From Planctomycetota bacterium (GTDB lineage: Bacteria; Planctomycetota; Phycisphaerae; SM23-33): 38,081 nucleotides of DNA. The notes under the pieces were generated by a model. It was given only the letters and a program-made list of their open reading frames with translations. It was not told the DNA's origin and did not search any database. The stretch covers positions 6,985 through 45,065 of the forward strand of contig JAPLNA010000227.1 in the NCBI GenBank assembly GCA_026693065.1. The letters run 5' to 3'. Positions within the stretch are counted from its first letter, which is position 1; every line of letters starts with the position of its first letter. Of the stretch, positions 17,000 through 24,831 are shown one piece after another. A program made the translations under genes and the position numbers.

Positions 17000-17575
17000 A
17001 CAAGAGGGCAGATGGCGGATTCTGAATGAAATGGCTATGAAGAGTATCCCTGGACGATGTGGTTTGGGGGGCTTTCCTGCGCGGCTTACCGGGGGGCATG
17101 GTTTACCCTTTGGAAGATTCCTGCTGCGGGGGAAGCAACACGTGGGCCGCCTCCCCACACCCCGGAGTTCATCGCTATGGGTCTGCCGGCAAGAACGACG
17201 CCGGATCCAAGGGCACAGCATCTCGAAGGCAGAGCTAGCTATCGCATCGCCCCGTCTGGCCCCAACACCCGGGACGCGGGAGAACCGGTCCGCCGAAGGC
17301 GGATTCCCCCGGACCCCCATGCCCGCCCCACACACGCCGGAACAACCACACGCCCGAGCCGCGAGCGACGTCCCCTTCCGGTTCTGTGCGGGGGAGTGTG
17401 TGGGCCGGGCAGAGGGGTTTGGGGAGAGCGTCCGCACGCTCTCCCCATGTTTCCGGTGGGTCGGGACGCGGCAGGGCCGAGGGTTCTCGCTTGCCCGTGG
17501 CCTTCCGCCGACGAAACTGCTACCATGCCGCCTGCCTTTGTCGGTGAATCCGTTCGGATCAACAGGAGAATGAAG
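17000..17575. other. Hairpin-rich leader region of the fructan operon
   Basis: No gene is supported. The region holds the palindrome TCCGCCGAAGGCGGA (17289-17303). It holds a long inverted repeat, GCCCGCCCCACACAC (17321-17335) against GTGTGTGGGCCGGGC (17396-17410), with one mismatch. It also holds a tight hairpin GGGGAGAGCGT-CCGC-ACGCTCTCCCC (17421-17446). These lie 130-290 bases before the GH32 start and could form a structured leader or operators. Confidence 0.45.
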
Positions 17576-19264
17576 ATGAATCATGCTAGCGCTGGCGACA
17601 CTCGCACGTTCAAGGCTGATAAGCGATACCTCGTGTTTCCCTGCTCGCGGGGGCAGGCAGGGAAGAACAGGGTGTTTGTCGACGTCGACGGCAAGCCGTT
17701 CTTTTCGGCGTATGACGCCCTGATTGCCGCGAGGACCCCGGACCACTGGCGGTGGCTGGACCTGAAGCTGATGCAGGGAAAGACTCTGACGGTGCGGATC
17801 GAGGGCCCCGACGCCGCCGCCATCGCCCAGGTGGCCGTCAGCGACACGATCCCCGGGGGCGCGGGGGCGTATCGGGAGCCCGAGCGCCCGAAGGTGCACT
17901 TCAGCCCCATCTGCGGGTGGCTGAACGATCCGTCGGGGATGATCTACCTGGACGGCGTGTGGCACCTGTACTTCGCGAACACGCGGCTGAACAACGTGAT
18001 GGCGGGCCCCAACAACGCGTGGGGCCACGCGACCAGCACCGACCTGCTGCACTGGGAAGAACAGCCGACCTTCCTGACGCCCATCCGCGGGGAGTGCTCG
18101 TTTTGGACGGGCGGGGCGGCGGTGGACGTGGCCAACACGACCGGGCTGGGCAAGCCGGGCGAACCCGCGGTGGTGTTCTCGGCCAACAACGGCTGCGACG
18201 CGCCCAACGATTTTACCCAGTGCACGTTCGTGAGCACCGACGGCGGGATGACGGTGGGGCGGAACCCGGAGATGATGTACAAACCCCTGCCCCCCGAGGC
18301 GCAGCGCCGCGGCGGCGGGACGCGAGACCCGATGATCCTCTGGTGGGCGCCCGAGAACAAGTGGGTGCTGGTCGTCTTCAACCAGCCGCCCGGCGGCAAG
18401 GGCGGGTTCTACTTCTACGAGTCCAAGGATCTCAAGAGCTGGCGCGAGACCAGCGTGCTGGAGGACATGTTCGAGTGCCCGAACCTCTTCCCGCTGCCGG
18501 TGGACGGCAACCCGGCCGACGTGCGTTGGGTGACGTGGGGTTCGGACACGGCCTACTACGTGGGCCAGTTCGACGGCAAGGCGTTCGTTCCCGAGGGCCC
18601 CAAGCACCGGTTGCACTCGGGGGCGTACAGCGCCTCGCAGGTGTTCGCCAACGCCCCCGGCGGGCGGATCGTGCAGATCGGCTGGGCGCACACGTGCGAC
18701 TTCGACACGACGTTCAGCCAGATGGCCTCGTTCCCGCTGGAGCTGCGCCTGAGGAGCACCCCCGAGGGCGTGCGGCTGTTCGGGGATTTCATCCCGGAGC
18801 TGGCCCAGTTGCGGCAGGGGGGCAGCGTGCAGAAAGACGTCGTCGTCAAGGCCGGAGCGGCGATCGAGATCGGCGACGTGACGGGGCCGACGGAGATCGT
18901 CGTCGAGTTCGAGCCCGGCAGCGCATCCCGCGTGAGCTTCACCGGCGCCCAGCTCGATATCGCCTGGGACGCCAAGAGCCAGGAGCTCAGCGTTCTCGAG
19001 CCGGGCAATCCCACCGGCCGGTGGGGGTTCTGGGGCGAGCTGGGCCAGAAGGTCCGCCAGAGCACCAAGGACGGGCGCGTCTTGCTGCACATCCTGCTGG
19101 ACACCTCCTCCGTCGAGGTCGTCAGCGGCGGCGGCGAGAATTACATCATCCAGGGCCGAATGTACTGGAAGCTCGGCGCCAAGTCGCCCCTGGCGATCCG
19201 GGCCGAGGGCGGCGACGTGAAGCTCTGCCGGCTGGAAGTGTATCCGCTGCGGCCGATTCATTGA
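17576..19264 (+). CDS. GH32 beta-fructosidase (sucrase/levanase/inulinase family), intracellular
   Basis: It hydrolyses beta-fructosides (sucrose, fructo-oligosaccharides, levan or inulin) to fructose. The start chosen is ATG 17576, seven bases after AGGAG; ATG 17570 is too close to it. The product is 562 residues. An N-terminal beta domain occupies ~1-105. The five-bladed propeller then starts with GWLNDPSG (nucleophile Asp118). GTRDPM (transition-state Asp251) and MFECPNLF (acid/base Glu300) complete the GH32 triad. The C-terminal beta-sandwich (~400-562) includes VLLHILLDTSSVEVVSGGG. No signal peptide is visible, so it should act in the cytoplasm on imported oligosaccharides. It is the first gene of a four-gene operon with aldolase and two kinases. 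Confidence 0.92.
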   Translation: MNHASAGDTRTFKADKRYLVFPCSRGQAGKNRVFVDVDGKPFFSAYDALIAARTPDHWRWLDLKLMQGKTLTVRIEGPDAAAIAQVAVSDTIPGGAGAYREPERPKVHFSPICGWLNDPSGMIYLDGVWHLYFANTRLNNVMAGPNNAWGHATSTDLLHWEEQPTFLTPIRGECSFWTGGAAVDVANTTGLGKPGEPAVVFSANNGCDAPNDFTQCTFVSTDGGMTVGRNPEMMYKPLPPEAQRRGGGTRDPMILWWAPENKWVLVVFNQPPGGKGGFYFYESKDLKSWRETSVLEDMFECPNLFPLPVDGNPADVRWVTWGSDTAYYVGQFDGKAFVPEGPKHRLHSGAYSASQVFANAPGGRIVQIGWAHTCDFDTTFSQMASFPLELRLRSTPEGVRLFGDFIPELAQLRQGGSVQKDVVVKAGAAIEIGDVTGPTEIVVEFEPGSASRVSFTGAQLDIAWDAKSQELSVLEPGNPTGRWGFWGELGQKVRQSTKDGRVLLHILLDTSSVEVVSGGGENYIIQGRMYWKLGAKSPLAIRAEGGDVKLCRLEVYPLRPIH

Positions 19265-19294
19265 CCCACGCACTGCCCCAATCGAGGTAACGCC

Positions 19295-20146
19295 GTGAAG
19301 TTCGTGCCGATGAAGAAGCTGATGGCCCACGCGATGAAGCATGGGTACGCCGTGCCTTCGTTCTGTGCGTGGAACGCCGAGTCGATGGCGACGATCCTGG
19401 CCGTGTGCAAACGGCTGCGGTCGCCGGTGATTCTGATGGCGGGCCCGGGGGAGTTTCCGGTTCTCTCCCCGGCCGCCAATGCCGCGGTGGCCCGGACGAT
19501 GCTGGCGCGATACCGGGTGAAGGCGGCGTTGCACCTGGACCACGGGGACTCCCCGGCCCTGGTGGCCGAGTGCGTGAAGGCGGGGTTCACCTCGGTGATG
19601 CTGGATTATTCCACGCGGAGTTTCGAGGAGAACACCCGGGCCCTGGCGAAGGTGTGCCGGCTGTGCGGGCCCAAGGGCATCACGGTCGAGGGCGAGATCG
19701 GGGCCGTCGGGAAAACCGACGCGGCCACGGTGGAGGGTTCGACCGGCTCGCGGCTGACCGAGCCGGAGGAGGCGGCCGAGTATGTCAAACGCACGGGCGT
19801 GGACTGCCTGGCGGTCTCGATCGGGAACGCGCACGGGGCGTACGTGAAGCTGCCGCGGTTCGACTTCGAGCGGCTCGAGCGAATCCACGAGAAGGTGCGG
19901 ATCCCGCTGACGCTGCACGGGGGCACGGGGACGCCGGAGGCCGACCTGCGGCGGGCCATCGCGTTGGGCATCGCGAAGGTGAACGTCGCGACGGCGCTGA
20001 TCGCGGCGTACCGCGAGAGTCTGCTGACCCAGTGGAACGCCGGGCGGAACCTGTGGACGCCGATCGCGCAGGGCGAGGCGGCCCGGGCGATGGCGCCGGT
20101 CGTGGAAGAGTGGATCCTCCGGCTCAACGCACAGGGCAAGGCCTGA
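19295..20146 (+). CDS. Class II fructose/tagatose-bisphosphate aldolase
   Basis: A zinc-dependent TIM-barrel aldolase that splits a ketose bisphosphate (probably fructose-1,6-bisphosphate) into dihydroxyacetone phosphate and a second triose. The GTG start at 19295 follows a GAGG site at 19284-19287. The 283 residues match the GatY/KbaY/Fba length. Motifs are PSFCAWNAES, HLDHGD (His80, catalytic Asp82, Zn-ligand His83), EGEIGAVG, GNAHGAY, PLTLHGGTGTP and KVNVATAL. The gene follows GH32 by 30 bases and precedes the P-loop kinase by two. The operon context suggests a role in breaking down fructose phosphates. Whether the substrate is fructose-1,6-bisphosphate or a related ketose bisphosphate cannot be told from sequence. 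Confidence 0.88.
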   Translation: MKFVPMKKLMAHAMKHGYAVPSFCAWNAESMATILAVCKRLRSPVILMAGPGEFPVLSPAANAAVARTMLARYRVKAALHLDHGDSPALVAECVKAGFTSVMLDYSTRSFEENTRALAKVCRLCGPKGITVEGEIGAVGKTDAATVEGSTGSRLTEPEEAAEYVKRTGVDCLAVSIGNAHGAYVKLPRFDFERLERIHEKVRIPLTLHGGTGTPEADLRRAIALGIAKVNVATALIAAYRESLLTQWNAGRNLWTPIAQGEAARAMAPVVEEWILRLNAQGKA

Positions 20147-20148
20147 CC

Positions 20149-20925
20149 ATGGAGCGCGACGGCGCCGACAAGGTGGTGGAGCTGAGCCTGGACGGCCGGG
20201 CCTCGCGGCTGGCGGTGGACGCCGCGGCGCTGGCGGCGGTGCATTGGCCCGTGCTGGAGGAGCTGGAACGCCAGTGGCGCCGGCGCGGGGGACGGTTGGT
20301 CGTGCTCCTGAGCGGCCCGCCGGGCTCGGGCAAGACGACCTTCGCGGCGGTGTGGGAGCACCTGGCCCGCCAAGGGCGCGTCAACGTGCCGCTCCAGGCC
20401 CTGCCGATGGACGGATTCCATTACCCCACCGCCGTGCTGGACGCCCGGACGGTGACCGTCGACGGCGTGAGCATGCCGTTGCGGCGGATCAAGGGCAGGC
20501 CCGAGAGCTTCGACCTGGCGGCGATCGGGGCTTCGCTTCGGGCGTTGAAGGCGGGCCAGGCGGTTCGTTGGCCGCGGTACGATCGCGAACTTCACGACCC
20601 GGTGCCCGACGCCATCCCCGTGCTGGACGAGGGAGTGTTGGTCATCGAGGGGCTGTACATGCTGCTGGACGAGCCCGGGTGGCGGGAACTGCGAGCGTGG
20701 GCGGACCGGGGCATCTTCGTGGAATGCCCCGCCGACGTCACGCGGCAGGCCCTGCTCGGGCGAGGACACCGCCAGGGGCGCAGCGACCAAGAGGCCCTGG
20801 CCCATTACAACCTCGTCGATCGCTACACGGGGGAGTTGGTGATGCGGCGCCGCCACGGGGTCGACGTTCTGATCCGGATCGGACCCGGGCGGCGTCCGGA
20901 GATCGTGCAGGCCGGCCATGAATAA
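20149..20925 (+). CDS. P-loop sugar kinase of the YggC/FrcK-like (PRK/panK fold) family
   Basis: 258 residues starting at ATG 20149, two bases after the aldolase stop. It shows a Walker A GPPGSGKTT (56-64), a PMDGFHYP segment (~91-98), RRIKGRPESFD, WPRYDRELHDPVPD and VLVIEGLYMLLDEPGW. These are the marks of the uridine kinase/phosphoribulokinase-like family that includes E. coli YggC and fructose-transport-associated kinase FrcK. It probably phosphorylates fructose or a fructose phosphate with ATP in the cytoplasm. The operon also has a PfkB kinase, so one enzyme could make the monophosphate and the other the bisphosphate that feeds the aldolase. Its stop lies inside the next gene (8-base overlap). 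The exact substrate is inferred. Confidence 0.8.
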   Translation: MERDGADKVVELSLDGRASRLAVDAAALAAVHWPVLEELERQWRRRGGRLVVLLSGPPGSGKTTFAAVWEHLARQGRVNVPLQALPMDGFHYPTAVLDARTVTVDGVSMPLRRIKGRPESFDLAAIGASLRALKAGQAVRWPRYDRELHDPVPDAIPVLDEGVLVIEGLYMLLDEPGWRELRAWADRGIFVECPADVTRQALLGRGHRQGRSDQEALAHYNLVDRYTGELVMRRRHGVDVLIRIGPGRRPEIVQAGHE

Positions 20926-21868
20926 AACCATAGACTGCGTGTGCTGCTGCTCGTGCGTGGCGGACCTTCTCGTCCGCCCCGTGCCGCTGGATTCGCCGAT
21001 CGGGCACGGCACGGTGCTGAAGACCGACCCGATCCGCCTGCTGACGGGCGGGCTGGCCTGCAACGCGGGTATCGCCCTGGCCCGCCTGGGCATGCGGGCC
21101 GCCATGCTCGCCTACGTCGGGCCCGATGAGTGGGGCCAGATGATCCGTCGGCATCTGGAAGCGGAACGCGTGGATTGCGGGCGCCTTCTGGCCCACCCGA
21201 CGGCTGGCACGAGCACGTCCGTCGTGCTGGTCGACCCGGGCGGGGAACGCAGCTTCGCCCACACGTTCGGGGCCTCCAACCTGCTGGACCGCTCGACCAT
21301 GCTGGCGAACCTGGACCTGTTCGCGAGCAGCCGGATGATGCTGGTGGGGTATTACTCGCAGATGCCCGCCCTGGAGGCCGACCTGGCCGACGTCCTGGCG
21401 GCCGTCCGCGCCACCGGCTGCCGGACGGCGATGGACACCGGCGGCAGCGGGGGGCGCATGCAGCCGCTCGATCGCATCCTGCCGCACCTGGACGTCTACG
21501 TTCCCAGCCGCGACGAGGCGATGCACCAGACGGGTCAGTCCGACCCGCGTCGGATCATCGACACGCTCCGCGGCTGCGGTGCGCCGGGCCTGCTGGGCGT
21601 GAAGCTCGGGGCCGAGGGGGCGCTGCTCAGCCCCGCCGCCGGCGAGTACCTCCGCGTGCCCAGCCTTCCGCCGCCCGGCCCGATCGTCGACACAACCGGC
21701 GCGGGCGACTCCTTCATCGCCGGCCTGCTCACCGGCCTGCTCCGCGGCCTACCCCTGCCCGCCGCCGGGCGTCTCGCCGCCGCCACCGCCGCCTGCTGCC
21801 TCACCGCCCTGGGCGCCACCGACGGCATCACCTCCGCCCGCGTGGCGGGCGTCTCGGGGGTCCTGTAG
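20918..21868 (+). CDS. PfkB-family carbohydrate kinase (ribokinase-like)
   Basis: 316 residues from ATG 20918, which overlaps the preceding stop by eight bases. Family marks are the N-terminal GGLACNAGIALARLGM (substrate/lid region), GYVGPDEWG-like content (AYVGPDEWGQMI), and the C-terminal signature DTTGAGDSFIAGLL (about residues 258-271) with the catalytic aspartate of GAGD. An unusual CVCCCSCVAD run lies near the N-terminus, where most homologues have a hydrophobic strand. This run of cysteines may be structural or metal-reactive. It probably phosphorylates fructose or another sugar released by the GH32 enzyme. It is the last gene of the operon and is followed at once by a perfect 20-bp inverted repeat. 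Confidence 0.87.
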   Translation: MNKTIDCVCCCSCVADLLVRPVPLDSPIGHGTVLKTDPIRLLTGGLACNAGIALARLGMRAAMLAYVGPDEWGQMIRRHLEAERVDCGRLLAHPTAGTSTSVVLVDPGGERSFAHTFGASNLLDRSTMLANLDLFASSRMMLVGYYSQMPALEADLADVLAAVRATGCRTAMDTGGSGGRMQPLDRILPHLDVYVPSRDEAMHQTGQSDPRRIIDTLRGCGAPGLLGVKLGAEGALLSPAAGEYLRVPSLPPPGPIVDTTGAGDSFIAGLLTGLLRGLPLPAAGRLAAATAACCLTALGATDGITSARVAGVSGVL

Positions 21869-21870
21869 AA

Positions 21871-21913
21871 AAAGTAGCCTGTCCCCTTTTGTGAAAAGGG
21901 GACAGGCTACTTT
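21871..21913. repeat. Perfect 20-bp palindrome with 3-base loop
   Basis: AAAGTAGCCTGTCCCCTTTT (21871-21890), loop GTG, then AAAAGGGGACAGGCTACTTT (21894-21913). It starts two bases after the PfkB stop. It can terminate or stabilise the 3' end of the fructan operon. Its exactness and sequence resemble dispersed REP-like palindromes more than a standard U-tract terminator. Confidence 0.75.
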
Positions 21914-22028
21914 ATCGACGCTCACCTGATGCGCGCCGAGGCCCCAAAGTCACGCTACTCGACAAGAAGAACTCCTACCGTATCGGCGATCTGGTGGGGT
22001 TCGGGTGGAAAACAACACTGGAATCGAG

Positions 22029-22057
22029 TTGACATTATGTCATCACCTGCCGATAAT
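22029..22057 (+). promoter_or_regulatory. higBA promoter with overlapping operator palindrome
   Basis: TTGACA (22029-22034, perfect -35), a 17-base spacer, and GATAAT (22052-22057, five of six) form the best sigma-70 promoter in the window. The -35 is embedded in TGACAT-T-ATGTCA (22030-22042), a 6-bp inverted repeat. This is a natural operator for the HigA antitoxin. The expected transcription start (about 22064) lies within a few bases of the ATG at 22066. Confidence 0.75.
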
Positions 22058-22065
22058 GGTTGTGG

Positions 22066-22374
22066 ATGCGGATCATCAAGACGAGCATGCTGAAGGCGTT
22101 CTGGCAGGCCCACTGTGAGGCCAAGGCGTCGTTGGGAACCTGGGTCGTGCAGACCACGGCGGCCCAGTGGCGGAACTTCGTCGAGGTGCGGCGGACCTTC
22201 CCCAACGCCGATCGGGTGGCCGTGGCGAGCGGGCGGAGCGTGGTGGTCTTCAACATCGCCCATAACCGCTATCGCCTTATCGCAGCGGTGCACCACAACA
22301 CGCGGATCGTCTACACCCTGATGATCCTGACGCACAAGGAATACGACCGGGGCGACTGGAAGGAGCAACTATGA
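22066..22374 (+). CDS. higB: HigB-type mRNA interferase toxin
   Basis: The 102-residue product starts at ATG 22066 (MRIIKTSMLKAFWQ). It matches the HigB/YgjN family along its length: an N-terminal helix with W, TTAAQWRNFVEVRRTFPNADRV in the middle, and VVVFNIAHNRYRLIAAVHHN, then YTLMILTHKEYDRGDWK at the end. The family cleaves mRNA at the ribosome and is neutralised by the HigA protein encoded next. The toxin comes first, as is usual for higBA, and the stop overlaps the antitoxin start (ATGA, 22371-22374). No ribosome site precedes the start, and the promoter predicts an almost leaderless mRNA. Expression of the toxin may thus be inherently poor compared with the coupled antitoxin. Confidence 0.9.
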   Translation: MRIIKTSMLKAFWQAHCEAKASLGTWVVQTTAAQWRNFVEVRRTFPNADRVAVASGRSVVVFNIAHNRYRLIAAVHHNTRIVYTLMILTHKEYDRGDWKEQL

Positions 22375-22787
22375 AAACCAAGGCCCTTACGCACGACGAC
22401 ATTCCGGAGAGCTACGCCGAGTTGGTGGGGCTGTTCATGCCCAGGCCGCTGCATGACGAAGTGGACTACCGCAACGCCCTGGCCGTGCTGGACGCCATGG
22501 CCGGGTTTGAGATGAACGCGGATCAGGAGGACTACTTCGAGGCCATTGCCGTCTTCGTGGAGAAGTACGAGGCCGAGCACCACGCCCTGGCCGTGGCGAA
22601 GATGACGCCGGTGGAGTTGATCCGCTCGGTGATGGCCGAGCACGACATGAGCGAGTCGGACCTGGGGCGGCTGCTGGGGGACCGCAGCCTGGGCCATCGC
22701 ATCTTGAGCGGAGAACGGGAACTGAGCAAGGCCCACATCCGCACGCTGGCCGAACATTTCGCCCTGGACCCGGCGGCGCTGCTGTAG
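22371..22787 (+). CDS. higA: HigA-type antitoxin with C-terminal HTH
   Basis: 138 residues, starting with ATG 22371 inside the toxin's last codons. GGAGCAACT-like purines just upstream (GGAAGGAG, 22357-22364) give it a good ribosome site that the toxin lacks. The N-terminal ~80 residues (ESYAELVGLFMPRPLHDEVDYRNALAVLDAM) are the toxin-neutralising helical part. The C-terminal ~55 residues hold a helix-turn-helix (LIRSVMAEHDMSESDLGRLLG then GHRILSGERELSKAHIRTLAEHF) of the XRE-like HigA group. It binds HigB and represses the operon, most likely at the palindrome overlapping the -35. Confidence 0.9.
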   Translation: MKTKALTHDDIPESYAELVGLFMPRPLHDEVDYRNALAVLDAMAGFEMNADQEDYFEAIAVFVEKYEAEHHALAVAKMTPVELIRSVMAEHDMSESDLGRLLGDRSLGHRILSGERELSKAHIRTLAEHFALDPAALL

Positions 22788-22829
22788 GCAGGGCGGGTGT
22801 TGGTACGAAACGCATTGTGGCAAAAAGCC

Positions 22830-22858
22830 TTGACCGGAGGGGGAGGGCGTGGTAGAAA
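22830..22858 (+). promoter_or_regulatory. Promoter of the pheA-coaC operon
   Basis: TTGACC (22830-22835), a 17-base G-rich spacer and TAGAAA (22853-22858). The predicted start near 22865 leaves a ~45-base leader ending in GAAGAG before the pheA ATG at 22910. Confidence 0.6.
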
Positions 22859-22909
22859 GTGCGATTCTCTGCGCGGAATCCGTGCGCGGAGCGTAAGGAA
22901 GAGGCCACG

Positions 22910-24007
22910 ATGGCGGACAAGGAAGCCGGCAAGCCGGCTGACCTGGAAGCGTTGCGGACGAAGATCGACGATCTGGACAAGCAGATCGTCGACCTGTTGA
23001 ACGCGCGCGCCAACGTGGTGGTCGAGGTGGGCAAGACGAAGATCGCCGACGGCACGCCGGTGTACTCGCCGGACCGGGAGCACGCGGTTCTCAAGCGGAT
23101 CGCGGGGCTGAATCACGGCCCGCTGCCGCAGGCGACGCTCCAGGCGATTTACCGCGAGCTGATGAGCGGCTCGTTCGCCCTGGAACGGTCCCAGCGCGTG
23201 GGGTATCTCGGGCCCGAGGGCAGTTACTCGCACCTGGCGGCGGTGAGGAAGTTCGGCGCGTCGGTGGAATACCGCCCGCTGGCGGATATCCGCGCGGTGT
23301 TCGAGGAAGTCGCCCGCCGGCACATCGACCTGGGCATGGTGCCGGTGGAGAACTCCTCCGGCGGGGCCGTCATCGACACCCTCGACTGCTTCATCGAGAT
23401 GAAGGTCTTCATCTGCGCCGAGGTGCTGGTGGAGGTCCACCACAACCTGCTGGCCAATTGCCGGCCGGAAGAGATCAAGACGATCGCGTCCAAGCCGGAA
23501 GTCTTCGCCCAGTGCCGCAAGTGGCTTTCGACGAGCTTCCAGCAGGCGGAGCTGCTGCCGGTGGCCAGTTCCAGCCGGGCGGCGCAGATGGCGGCGGAGA
23601 CGCCCGCCCTGGCGGCGATCGGGTCGGCGTTGGCGGCGGAGGTGTACGGGTTGAAGATCGTCCTCGCGAACATCGAGGACGTGACGAACAACATCACGCG
23701 GTTCGTGGTGATCTCGCCGGCGTCGGCGAAGCGGACGGGGGAGGACCGCACGTCGGTGATGTTCACGACGGCGCACAAGGCCGGGGCGCTCGTGGACGTG
23801 CTGAACGTCTTCGCCCGGCACGGGCTGAACCTGACGAATATCGACACCCGCCCGTCGAAGCGGCGGAACTGGGAATACTACTTCTTCGTCGATGCCGAGG
23901 GGCACGCCGAGGACGAGAACTTCCGCCTGGCCCTGGCCGAAGCCCGGAGCCACTGCGGAGAACTGCACGTACTGGGGAGTTTCCCCCGCGGGACCGTCCC
24001 GCTGTGA
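22910..24007 (+). CDS. pheA: Bifunctional chorismate mutase/prephenate dehydratase
   Basis: A cytoplasmic enzyme of phenylalanine synthesis: chorismate to prephenate to phenylpyruvate. The start chosen is ATG 22910 after a purine-rich GGAAGAG; 365 residues. Residues ~10-90 are an AroQ mutase (LRTKIDDLDKQIVDLLNAR, VGKTKI, SPDREHAVLKRI). Residues ~97-275 are the dehydratase (VGYLGPEGSYSHLAA, VPVENSSGGAVIDTLD, and NNITRF near 260-265 with the catalytic TRF). Residues ~284-360 are an ACT domain (TTAHKAGALVDVLNVFARHGLNLTNIDTRPSK) for feedback by phenylalanine. The order mutase-dehydratase-ACT matches the bacterial P-protein. It is the first of seven closely spaced genes with its own promoter. Confidence 0.95.
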   Translation: MADKEAGKPADLEALRTKIDDLDKQIVDLLNARANVVVEVGKTKIADGTPVYSPDREHAVLKRIAGLNHGPLPQATLQAIYRELMSGSFALERSQRVGYLGPEGSYSHLAAVRKFGASVEYRPLADIRAVFEEVARRHIDLGMVPVENSSGGAVIDTLDCFIEMKVFICAEVLVEVHHNLLANCRPEEIKTIASKPEVFAQCRKWLSTSFQQAELLPVASSSRAAQMAAETPALAAIGSALAAEVYGLKIVLANIEDVTNNITRFVVISPASAKRTGEDRTSVMFTTAHKAGALVDVLNVFARHGLNLTNIDTRPSKRRNWEYYFFVDAEGHAEDENFRLALAEARSHCGELHVLGSFPRGTVPL

Positions 24008-24041
24008 CGGGCGAGGCCCGGAAAGCAAGGAAAGGCTGAAG

Positions 24042-24803
24042 ATGGCAAGAAAGCCGTTCGTCGCCGGTAACTGGAAGATGAACACCTCGCAGGCCGAGGG
24101 CGTCGCCCTGGCCGGTGCGCTGGTCAAGCTGGTCGGATCGCTGGAAGGCGTGGACGTGGCGGTGTGTCCGCCGTTCGTGTACCTGCCGGCGGTAAAGGCG
24201 GCGTTGGCGGGCTCGCGGATCGCGCTGGGCGCGCAGAACCTGTTCTACGAGTCCAACGGGGCGTTCACCGGCGAGATCTCCGGGAGCATGCTCAAGGACA
24301 TCGGCGCCCGCTACGTGATCCTGGGCCACAGCGAACGCCGGCACGTTTTGGGCGAGAGCGACGAAGTCATCAGCCGCAAGGTCGTCAAGGCCCTGGCCGA
24401 CGGGCTGGACGTGATCTTCTGCGTGGGCGAACTGCTCGCCGAGCGGCAGGGGGGCCAGACGCTCGAGGTGGTGACGCGTCAGGTGAAGGTGGGGCTGGAG
24501 GGGGTCGCCAAGGCGGCGATGGCGCACGTGACGGTGGCGTACGAGCCGGTGTGGGCGATCGGCACGGGGGTGACGGCCAGCCCCGCGCAGGCGCAGGAAG
24601 TGCACGCGATGGTCCGCGGGCTCCTGGGCAAGCAGTACGGGCCTGAGGTGGCCCGGCACACGCGGATCCAGTACGGCGGGTCGGTGAAGGCGTCCAACGC
24701 CGCCGAGCTGCTGGGACAACCCGACATAGACGGAGCCCTGGTGGGCGGCGCGAGCCTGAAGGCCGACGAGTTCGCCGCTATCGCCAAGGCCGGTATCCAG
24801 TGA
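24042..24803 (+). CDS. tpiA: Triosephosphate isomerase
   Basis: It interconverts dihydroxyacetone phosphate and glyceraldehyde-3-phosphate in glycolysis. ATG 24042 lies after an AGGAAAGG purine stretch; 253 residues, the standard length. The catalytic set is complete: AGNWKMN with Lys12, LGHSERR with His96, and YEPVWAIGTG with Glu168. The flexible loop six sequence after it is unchanged (AIGTGVTAS). The phosphate-binding end is IQYGGSVKASNAAEL and GALVGGASL. It lies 34 bases after pheA and 28 before secG. Its place beside secG is common in other bacteria. It would also use the trioses made by the fructan operon nearby. Confidence 0.97.
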   Translation: MARKPFVAGNWKMNTSQAEGVALAGALVKLVGSLEGVDVAVCPPFVYLPAVKAALAGSRIALGAQNLFYESNGAFTGEISGSMLKDIGARYVILGHSERRHVLGESDEVISRKVVKALADGLDVIFCVGELLAERQGGQTLEVVTRQVKVGLEGVAKAAMAHVTVAYEPVWAIGTGVTASPAQAQEVHAMVRGLLGKQYGPEVARHTRIQYGGSVKASNAAELLGQPDIDGALVGGASLKADEFAAIAKAGIQ

Positions 24804-24831
24804 CCATCCAGACACTTTTCGGAGAATGAAT

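Noticed and set aside
16637-19918. A 1093-codon minus-strand frame
   Set aside because: It runs antisense to the GH32 gene and the start of the aldolase gene. It is Arg/His/Pro-rich with no domain and is a shadow.
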